This document shows positions 54,756-64,000 of a DNA stretch of 64,000 nucleotides, in pieces. The translations under genes and the position numbers were made by a program. This DNA is from Cutaneotrichosporon cavernicola (lineage: Eukaryota > Basidiomycota > Tremellomycetes > Trichosporonales > Trichosporonaceae). Location of the stretch: NCBI RefSeq assembly GCF_030864355.1, contig NC_083394.1, positions 806,001 to 870,000 of the forward strand, in the 5' to 3' direction. Under the pieces are notes generated by a model. That model was not told the origin of the DNA. It saw only the letters and a program-made list of their open reading frames with translations, and ran no database searches. Every line of letters starts with the position of its first letter. The stretch's first letter is position 1.

Positions 54756-56934
54756 ATGTCAATGCACGACACCGACTTCACTCGCAGATTGCGATCCGTC
54801 GCTTCGCCCGCGCAGCCTCGCTCTAATACCAAGCGGTCACAGTTCACCCACCACGACTTGGATCGGGATGTGTTTAGCGACCTAGAGCCACCCGGCACAC
54901 GAGCACTGAGCCCGAAGCTCAAGGGCAAGGGCAAGGTCGTCGAGCGCGACTATGGAGACCGGTAAGTTGACACCTTCCCTCCAGTCTGACGTCAGCTTCA
55001 TCCCTACGCGGGATAACGTCGATATCCATACCACCTACTCGCTCCTTTCTGAGGAAGGAGGGTACCTGAATGGGCAGATCAAGCCTCGCGCTCGCGGAAG
55101 GAACGTTGTCAGCTTGAGCTCTGACGCTGAAGCTCGTCGAGGTGCGTGTTTGGTTGTGTCCATGGCCCATGCGAGTACGCTGACCCTGGCAGAGGAGGTG
55201 CACGCAACATTCTCTAACCTTCTTAAGAACGAGCTGCTGCCGGGATCGATCACGCCCTCACGTTCGACGTCACCGTCAAACCGGCCGTCGCCGTCGCGGC
55301 TCGTTCGGGGGCGCAACACTGTCACCTTCAGCTCGTCGCACCATCCCAACCTTCCCCAATCCAACGCTCCACAGTCGAGTGCGGGGACAACACCTTTGCA
55401 CCACCACCCGCCGCCAGGCGTCACGGGCGACCGAGCAGATCGAGAGTTATCGCCAGCATCGCACCTTCCACCGTTGCCACTACATGCTCCATCGACCCCA
55501 ACATCCGGACATACCCGCCCACCAGGAGCCGGGCCAAGTTCTTCACAACATCGCGCACACCAGTCGCAGGTCGCGCTGACTTCTGCGGCGGCGGGAGCGG
55601 CCACACCGCCAAGTCGCAGAATAGCGTACTCACCACCTCCTGGCAGAGCATCACCGTCAACACCGTCCAAGAAGCGTATCTACAAATTCTCCTCTCCAGC
55701 ATCGAGAAGGATGGCCGATCTTACCAACGGCAGCAATCTCGACGACATGGGCCACGAGCGGTACAGCGTCAGCCCTGTCGGCCGCAGCACGCAGAGCGTC
55801 CTCCTCAGCCCGCGCAAGAGCGTCAGACAGATTTCGCGGACACCATTCAAGGTTCTCGACGCTCCCGAGCTGCAAGACGATTTCTACCTCAACCTCGTGT
55901 CATGGTCACAATCCAACGTCCTAGGCGTCGGACTGAACAGCTGCGTCTACCTTTGGAGCGCGCAGACAAGTAGGGTCACTAAATTATGTGACCTTGCTGC
56001 CTCGCAAGGTGAAGATGGGGGGGACTACTCGACAGACTCCATCACTGGGTTAGAGTGGACGAACAAGGTAAGGATGTGCTCGAACGTGACTCGCTGACAA
56101 TCAGGGAAGTACTCTTGCGATTGGGACAGCAAGGGGTGTTGTCGAGATCTGGGACGCCGAGTACTGCAAGCGTATCCGCACGATGACCGGCCACAGCGGT
56201 CGCGTCGGCTGCCTCGCCTGGAACAACCACATCCTCTCGTCTGGGTCGCGGGACCGCACCATCCTCCACCGGGATACTCGTGCACCCGAGCACTACATCC
56301 GTCGCTTGTCTGGACACCACAAACAGGAGGTGTGTGGCCTCAAATGGAACGCGGACACGGACCAGTTGGCCAGTGGCGGCAACGACAATAAGTTATTCGT
56401 CTGGGGTGGCACCGACAATCGGCCCACATGGCGATTCGGCGAGCATCGCGCCGCCGTCAAGGCCATAGCCTGGAGTCCCCACCAGCGCGGCGTCCTCGCC
56501 AGCGGTGGTGGTACCGCCGATAAGAAGATCCGGTTCTGGAACAGCTTAACAGGAGGCCTCGTCAGCGAGTGGGACACTGGGTCTCAAGTGAGTTGTAGAT
56601 GCCCAGCGTCTCAACTGACGCGCAGGTGTGCAACCTCATGTGGTCGCGCAACTCGAACGAGATCGTCTCCACGCATGGCTACTCGGCTGGCCCGATCCAG
56701 AACCAGATCCACATTTGGCGCTACCCCTCCATGACGCAAGTGGCAACGCTCACTGGACACACATTCCGTGTCCTCTACCTAGCCATGAGCCCCGACGGAC
56801 AGACGATTGTCACGGGCGCTGGCGACGAGACGCTTCGGTTCTGGAATGCGTTCCAGCGGCCGAGTGGCGAAGGGCGCGTCAACCTTTCGTCCAATGGCCC
56901 GAGTGGTCTAAACCCTTTCGCCAAGTTGCGATGA
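54756..56934 (+). CDS. CDH1: APC/C activator CDH1/FZR1
   Basis: Five exons: 54756-54961, 54996-55141, 55193-56067, 56105-56587, 56626-56934; 672 residues, longer than the usual 500-600 because of a Ser/Pro/His-rich linker. The C-box DRFIPTR, which binds the anaphase-promoting complex, lies at residues 68-74 and is created by the first splice. The WD40 propeller starts near 335 with [20 protein letters not shown], the standard Cdc20/Cdh1 start. [30 protein letters not shown] and [11 protein letters not shown] follow. [17 protein letters not shown] favours Cdh1. It ends FAKLR, close to the Ile-Arg tail that docks on APC3. CDH1 drives cyclin degradation at mitotic exit and in G1. Several SPxR/K and TP sites in the linker are probable CDK sites. 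Cdc20 is less likely given the C-box context and [16 protein letters not shown]. Confidence 0.93.
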
Positions 56935-58717
56935 GGTATACGTCGTGGACAAATAGTGTCATGTTGCGCGGCCTGTTTGCCTCTTTTTTTCCCCCTCGTT
57001 CCATGGACCTTTTCCGTCACTAACATCAACCTGTAGCTAGCATTATGACTCTTACATACATCATACTTCCCATGCATTGTCGTGTGTTTCGTGGTTTGCG
57101 CGAGTGGTGAGAACACTGGAGAGGGACAAGGCAGTTGGGCAGACGTTGAGACGACGTAGAGACGCGACGCGGATGCATGTATAGCTGTTAGCTGTTAGTA
57201 GAGTTTTGTGCCCTGTTTGTTCCTTGGAGTTGAGCTGGGTGGTGTTCCTTGGATGGATTGAATGCCCTTGGAGACGGGCACTAATGAAGATGACGAATGA
57301 TGGGTATATAGTTATTATCATAAGACAAGGGGTTGCATGGAGTATGGAGTATGTGTATAAAAGTGTAGAAAGTGACATTGGATAAGATGACGATGACGAC
57401 GACAATGAAAAGGAGAGTGAGAGTGAGATTGAGGGGTGAGAGGGATGATGAGGGGAGAGTGATCGAGAGACAGGGAAGAAGGTGGAGATAGATTAACATT
57501 GCTTGTCCTTGATCCTTGAGAGGGCCTGAGGGCAGCTTGAGGTATCAAGGTAGTAGATGGCAAGTTATAAAACTATAAGGAAAAGGCTTAGAGGTGCCTC
57601 GCTCAGCATATCAGCATGCCATGAACCAGTTGATCCATGGTCCATGATCCATGATCCTGGCATCCTAGCCTCCGTTTCAGTCTAGTAGTCTATAAGTCTA
57701 TAAACCCCTTGTGGATTTGTGAATGAGAGCATGTCAACATGTCAATATGCCTATATGCCAATATGTCAAGAAACCGATGACTGAGGATCTTAACTAGTTT
57801 GTAGAGACCGTGCGGCTAGATGACTTGTAACCAGCTTGCTTGCTTCCATTTGGTCACAGTTGCATCTCAAAGGCACTCTATCTATCCCCTCCCTTTCACC
57901 CCTTGTCACTGCCAATTCCCCCCTCTAACAACTGTCACTCGTCTCGTCTTAACAACTTGTCACTCTCCATCTATTTATCCTCTCTCTCTTCAGTCCGTCC
58001 ATTCTTCCTAACCCAATCATCATCATCTCTTCCGCCTTTTTGTCACTCGTTTCCCACTTGGTGGTTCGGAGGCTAGGAGCCAGCGCCGTGCCGAGGTTGG
58101 GTCCCGTCTATCAAGGCACCGATCCTCAACTTGACTTGACGTGCACATCGGCCTCTCTCTCCATTGCACTTCCTCTCCTCTCCTTCCCACCTCAAAACCT
58201 CACCTTGCTCCTCCGCTCGTTAACCAACCATCCTCGGCCAGTTCCTCCTCCCTCGCCCTCTGCCCACACCTCCACTCCCATCAGGCCCCGCCCCACCCAA
58301 CCCAACCCAATCCCATTCCCCTTCCCCCAACTAGCCAGCTGACAACCGGCAGCTCCTTGCTTCCACACAATCGTCTCACATCTTCTCACCTACCCACAGC
58401 ACGACCACAATCCAACCTTACTATCCAACGCCACTCCATTCCTTTCATCGTCTCACTTCTCTGGTCGCACCCGTACACGCGAGCAGTGCCGCTCGATGAC
58501 CACTCATTCGCTCTAAGTCGACACCCAGTTCGGCCTCTTTGACTACGACGCCGAGCCTCCACTTTACGAGTACAACTGGTCGTGACATCACCGATCACTC
58601 TCCTCCCGTAACCCCCACTCCACCTCCATCCTCTCCCGTCCTTCCACACCTCGTCTCTCTCCACCTCTCTTCCCAGCGCTTTCCTCGCACTTTGGCACTC
58701 TCAGTCGACCTCCCTCT
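56935..58717. other. Intergenic region and long pyrimidine-rich leader
   Basis: The left third is the 3' region of CDH1, with an AT-richer stretch up to about 57830. From 57850 to the cyclase start the plus strand is mostly C and T, typical of promoters or long leaders of signalling genes in these fungi. No gene or RNA is supported. Confidence 0.5.
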
Positions 58718-61700
58718 ATGGCGCCAGTAACGACTAGGGGCCAAGCCACAGTCTCTAGCGAGCTCTCCATACCACGGCCCGATCCCAACAACCAAAAGAA
58801 CCGTGGTGTGGGCGACGCGCTCAACTCTGGCAACCACACCCACACCGTTCTGCCGGGAGCCACAATAATGGCGTCGCCACTCGAAGACAAGAATCTGATA
58901 GCGCACGGCGTCATGGGTTCCGCGCAAAGCGACGGCGACTCGAACGGTAAGGTCAGCCCGACAGGGAGCCAGCCGTCGCTCGCGGGGGACCATTTTGGCA
59001 ACGGTCAGCAGTCCATCGACAGCCTCCACCTCCCTACTCCACCTGGCGACGGCGCGGATGAGCAGTATCCCGGCGTCGTCAGCGGCGGCCTTGGCTTTGA
59101 CGCCGTCGACCTGTCGTTTGACGATTCGATGGCAGGCATCTTGGACCCTACTGCCCATGGGTCCCCCTTCCGGAGCGGGTCGACCCACGGCGTCAACATC
59201 GCGCCGTGGGAGCTCGAGGACATGCCCTCGTCTGTGCCGTCATCACGACATCCCTCGGTCGCCGGCGCCAATATTGCTCCCTGGGAGTTTGAGCCCCCAG
59301 CACCCCCGGAGCCGCCAGTAGAGCAGGCGTCGTTCTCACCGCCGGCCGAATCGCCCTACATGACCGAAACGAACACGATCCCGGGCCCTGAAGCGGTCGC
59401 CCAGTCCCAGCAGGAGCGCAAGCTCAGCCATTTCCCCCGCTTCCTTCGTGGCAATCGCGAGAAGAGCGCGGACGACGACGACGCGAGTTCGTTCCAAAAC
59501 TACAGTATGGCAGCGGGATCAAACACATCGCTGCGCTCGACGTCGAGCTCGAGCTTGTTGCCAGACGGCGCGCAGACGCCGACCAACAACCGCTCGCAGC
59601 CGTACTGGGGCGCCCCGCAGGGGAGTTCCCCACCACCCACCGTCCTACTTGGGCGGGCCACGAGCATTGCCCACCCAGCAGCGCCTGGATACGTCGACAA
59701 CCAATCCACACCACGGATGAGGCCGTTCGGGAGCGTCGCTGCAGGCATGAGCTCGAGCACGAGCGTCCAGTCCGAGGGAGGAGGGAAGAAGACCGGCAGG
59801 CTCTTTGGCGGCCTGTTCAGCCGCAAAAGCGGGCGGAGCGCCTCGAACCCTACACAAATGGTGCACACCGAGCCGCCACCGTCTGGGAACAGAAGGCCGA
59901 CTGTGCCGTCGAGAATGTCGGTGTCCACGACGGCGTCTTCATTACGCAAGGAAAGCAGCGGGTCGACGCGGAGTACCGGCTCACAATGGTCGTCTTCGTC
60001 CAACAACACCCCGCCGTCGTTGACAATGAGTACGCGGTTGCCAAGCTTCAAGTCTGAGGGTAACATATCTCCGCTACACGAGGACAACGAGTACGAGGAG
60101 GAAGTCCACGCGCCCGACACGGGCATCCACCTCGACACTAACTTTGACGACATGGATGACATTGTCGACCAGAATCTTGCGGGTGTGCGCCCTCACACGT
60201 TTGGGACGATGGGCTCGAGCGACGCCCCCGCATATAACGCACAAGGAGCATCCCCATCCACCACAGCCGCCGGCGGTGGCCTGCCGCGCAGCGTGGTCGA
60301 GGCGAACAATGGGCAAGGCCAGTTCTCGGCACAGAACCCGTTTGGAGGCCCTGTACCTGCGGACGGTTCGCCGGAAGGGACATCGCCATCGCCTTACCAA
60401 GTGTCGCCGAGACCATCGATGGGCACGACTGGTGCCTCGCGCAGGGCGTCGTCGCAGTTGCGCAACGTGAGGATGCAATCGATCAGTTCGGAGAACAGCG
60501 ACGTGTCATCCATGGGTGGGCCAATCGCGCCGTCATGGGCTCAAGGATTGACCGGCGACCCGACCATGTTCAACAACCCATTCGAACGGCAGGGCTCTAT
60601 CGCGTCTATCCCGGAAGGCAGCGCCCCGCCCATGTCACCAGGCACTTACCTTCCTGGAGGCTACGAGCCGCCCAGTTTGGCGGGCAGCTTCCACCAGGCG
60701 GCGCCAGGCGTTTCATCATTCGTTGGTCTAGGAGGCATAACGGCTGCGTGGGCCGCGCCTGAATCGTGGGGTGTCGAGAATGAGGACGACGAGGGTGACG
60801 AGGACAGTGAGTCCAGCGGCGGAACGGAGGGCGAGTGGGGTCACGACGGCGACCACGTCCTCACGCCCACCGCCGAGGGCGCCCTCTCTGAAGCCGAGGG
60901 TGATGGTCCAGGCATGTCTCCCGTGAAGCAGCGCGCGATGAGTATCTTCCCACTCAAGCGCGGTGGTGGGCATGGCGAGGACAAGGGTCCGAACGTAAGT
61001 CGAATCCGAAGCGTGCCAACTGACAGCAGTACTTCACGCGCATTTACCGCGACGATGGGTCCTACGATGTCATGGAGTTTCCCTTGCACATGACCGTATC
61101 TGAGATGATCAGCGTGCTCTCGGGAGTGCAAGGCGGCAAGAAGGTCCAGACCACGATGAAGCTGTACATCCGCGAGCGAGGACAAGATCGGCAGATGCAG
61201 CCCTCGGAACGGCCGATGGCGCTGCAGACCCGACGCCTCATGCAGGCCGGTTACACGGACCACGAGAAGCTCGACGAGATCGGTAAGGGGGACATGTCGA
61301 TTCTATGCCGCTTCATCTTCCAGAAGCCGGTGTTGCCGGTCATGAACCCCGAGGAGGAGAGCTCGTACGAATCGTTCGAGTTCATCGACCTCTCCGGCCG
61401 CGACCTGCAAGTCCTCCCGATTTTCTTACATTTGCACGCGGACCAGATCATCATCCTGAACGTGTCGCGCAATCCCATGACGGACATTCCCCTGGACTTT
61501 ATCCAGGCGTGCAAGAGCCTCAAGGAGTTGCGCATGTCCAACATGGCGTTGAAGCGCGTTCCAGCCAGTATCCGCGAGAGTACAACGATTGCAAGGTTGG
61601 ACCTCTCGAGTAACCGCATTCCCGACCTCGAGAGCTCGCAGTTGCACAACATTGCAACGCTCACATCGCTCAAAGTGCAGAACAACCGCCTCAGTTCGAT

Positions 61701-64000
61701 CCCGTCCTATTTCTTGCAGATGTCGGCGCTCAAGTACCTCAACATCTCGAACAACAACTTTGAAGAGTTCCCGAACATTGTGTGCGAAATGAGCAATCTC
61801 TTAGACCTCGACGTGTCGTTCAACAACATCAGGGCGCTGCCAGACGACATGGCCAACCTCCGGTCGCTCGAGCGTCTAATCTGCATCGGTAACGAGCTCA
61901 CCGAGTTCCCGCAATGCTTCAGCACACTCCAGAGTCTGCGCGTGCTAGATGTGCGGCGAAACCAGCTTGCCGACCTCACACCGGTGTACGCACTGCCGAA
62001 TCTCACGACACTGCGCGCGGACAGCAACCATCTCGTCACGCTCGACACGCAACTGGGGTCCAAGGTCCGCGACTTCAGTGTCCCACACAACTCAATCACG
62101 CGCTTCACGCTTGCGCCGATGCCGGGACAGGTCGTGGCGTACGCGCTTACTCAGCTCAATCTCTCACACGGCAAGCTGTCAGGCCTCGATGACCAGGCTC
62201 TAGGCGAGTTGGTCAACCTCACGGAGCTCAATCTCAGTTTCAACCAGTTCACGCGCCTACCGTCGACGCTCAACAAGCTTGTAAACCTCGAAGTGTTCCT
62301 TTGCACAGACAACATGCTCGCTTCGCTGCCGGACGATACTCTGGGGCAGATGCAGAAGCTGCGATCGTGCAACATCCACAACAACAACCTCAAGGAGGTG
62401 CCAGAGGACCTCTGGCTGTGTGGCTCGCTCGAGGTCGTCAACGTCAGCTCGAACTTGCTCGACTCGCTCCCCGACCCCCCCGCAGAATGGTACGAGACGC
62501 TCAAGACCATTCAGGGGGATAGCGATCCGGCGCGCAAGATGTCGACCGCGTCCGCATTGACTACGGCATCTGCTTTGACGACCGCGTCAGTGGCGACGAA
62601 TGCGTCGGAACGGTCTCAAATGGTACCGCCTGCGGGCACGTCGCTCAAGCGCCTGTACCTCGGCGACAACCGGTTGACAGATGACGTGTTCCACCAGGTT
62701 CGACTGTTCACCAACCTTCAGCGGCTCAACGTGAGCTTCAACCAGATCTCCGAGATCCCGTTGTACACGCTGCGCCACTGCACGTCCCTCGAAATGCTGT
62801 TCCTGTCGGGCAACAAACTCACGAGCCTGCCTTCCGAGGACCTCGAGCTGCTCACGCAGCTACGCGTTTTGCATCTCAACGGCAACAAACTGCAGACACT
62901 ACCGTCTGAGCTTGCCAGCCTCAAGCACCTCGAGCACCTTGATGTCGGCTCCAACGTGCTGCGCTACAACATCTCGAACTGGCCGTACGACTGGAACTGG
63001 AATTGGAACACAGCGTTGAGATACCTCAACTTGTCGGGTAACAAGCGTCTTGAGATCAAGCCAACAGGCGCACAGGACCTCGGAAACCACAATGCCACAT
63101 TCGGCGTCACGACTCACCGCCGTGACCTGTCCGACTTCAGCTCGCTCACGCACCTCAAGATCCTGGGCCTGATGGACGTCACGCTACGCATTCCATTGTT
63201 GCCTGACGAGTCGGATGATAAGCGTGTGCGCACGTCCTTCTCGGACATCAACAACATGAAATATGGCATCTCGGACACGCTTAACTCCATTGACCACCTG
63301 TCCATGTTCGATCTCGCTGTGCCACACTTCCGCGGCAGCGACAAGGAGTGTGTGTTCGGCATGTTTGGAAGGTCTGCGCCATCGGTGCCTTCAGGCAAGA
63401 TCCCGAGATACGTCCAGCAGCACATTGCATCTGCCCTCTTGGAACAGCTACAGACGCTCAATCCCGAGGAGGCGGTGACGGAGGCGCTGCGCCGAACATT
63501 CCTCTTTATGAACAAGGCCGCTTTTGAGTCGCTGTCCAGCTCCGAGCAGCGCAACCGCGACATGAACGCGCAGTACCTTACGCAGGCGACGCACCGCTCC
63601 ACCCTCCACTCGCGGTTGCGGACTGGCGCGTCGGGCGCGGTGGTATATGTCGTTGACAAGACTCTGCACGTCGCGAATGCGGGTGATATTCTCGTCGTGC
63701 TCTCGCGCAAGGGCGAGGCGGAATTGCTTGGCAAGAGGCACGACCCGACGGACCGCGAGGAGACGGCGCGTATCCGCCGCGCCGAGGCGTGGGTCTCGCC
63801 AAAGGGTCTCGTCAACGACGATAAGGAAATCGACATTTCGCGCGCATTCGGCTTCTACCACTCGCTCCCTGCAGTCAACGCTAGTCCTGAGATCAGGACA
63901 CGGCAGCTGCAGGAGACGGACGAGTTCATCATCATCGGCAACTCAGCTTTATGGAAGTGCACGTCATACCAGACAGCTGTCGACATTGCCCGCACCGAAC
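58718..64000 (+). CDS. CAC1: Adenylate cyclase, 5' part, runs off the window
   Basis: Exon 1 is 58718-60994; exon 2 starts at 61030 and stays open to the window end, giving about 1,749 residues without the catalytic domain. The first 750 residues are disordered and Ser/Pro/Gly-rich, with NIAPWE repeated near residues 165 and 188. A Ras-association-like region follows (YFTRIYRDDGSYDVMEFPLH, GKGDMSILCRFIFQ) at about 760-860. Many leucine-rich repeats run from about 875 to 1475, for example LDLSSNRIPDLESSQL and LNVSFNQISEIPLYTL. A PP2C-like domain starts near 1495 (NNMKYGISDTLNSIDHLSMF, VANAGDILVVLSRKGEAELL). This order is that of fungal adenylate cyclases Cyr1/Cac1, which make cAMP in response to Ras, G-alpha and CO2. 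The catalytic domain should lie just right of the window. Confidence 0.93.

Overview
This window is nuclear DNA of a filamentous or yeast-like basidiomycete. Genes are split by many very short introns, mostly 29-60 bases, with GTGAGT/GTAAGT-type donors and a CTGAC or CTAAC branch site lying only a few bases before the 3' AG. Codon third positions are GC-rich, and most gaps between genes are short. The adenylate cyclase layout (Ras-association, leucine-rich repeats, PP2C-like domain) and the intron style suggest Tremellomycetes, perhaps Trichosporonales; that placement is inference. All exon maps were built by hand from splice signals and reading frame. Every joined CDS was checked to be a multiple of three and to end at a stop, apart from the dioxygenase, which keeps a one-base shift, and the cyclase, which runs off the window.

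Layout, left part. 1-2131 has no gene I can support. Then come a mitochondrial family III CoA-transferase (+), a CFIm68-type RRM protein (+) and a GPI-anchored Ser/Ala-rich wall protein of the Kre9/Knh1 type (-). A 3.6-kb gap without a gene follows. Next are a long methyltransferase (+), the SF3b subunit SF3B3/Rse1 (+) and an Rcf2-like HIG1 protein (+). A TauD/TfdA dioxygenase with a one-base frameshift (-) is divergent from an UNC93-like transporter (+). A tRNA-Arg(ACG) with a 7-base intron and a small P-loop protein (+) follow, then an intact Tc1/mariner-like transposase (-).

Layout, right part. A USP36/42-type ubiquitin protease (-), a STIMATE-family membrane protein (-), ARF6 (-), an R3H protein (+), a DUF2015 protein (-), BFR2/AATF (+) and the ribosome-quality-control helicase SLH1/ASCC3 (+) come next. 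They are followed by a secreted Cys-rich protein of unknown function (+), an unknown 185-residue protein (-), ORC4 (-) divergent from the mRNA export adaptor ALY/Yra1 (+), the APC/C activator CDH1 (+), and the 5' part of adenylate cyclase (+), which runs off the right edge. The cyclase exon 61030-64000 is open to the edge with no stop.

Most genes are housekeeping functions of RNA processing, ribosome quality control, replication, cell cycle, vesicle traffic and cAMP signalling. I see no operon-like or biosynthetic cluster, no CRISPR array and no phage-like system. The most notable points are the compressed branch-site-to-acceptor spacing shared by nearly all introns, a 13-base micro-exon, a GC-AG intron, a 29-base intron, a SLH1 protein whose second helicase cassette is degenerate and truncated, a repeated NGTP motif in the ubiquitin protease, and two genes I cannot assign to a family.
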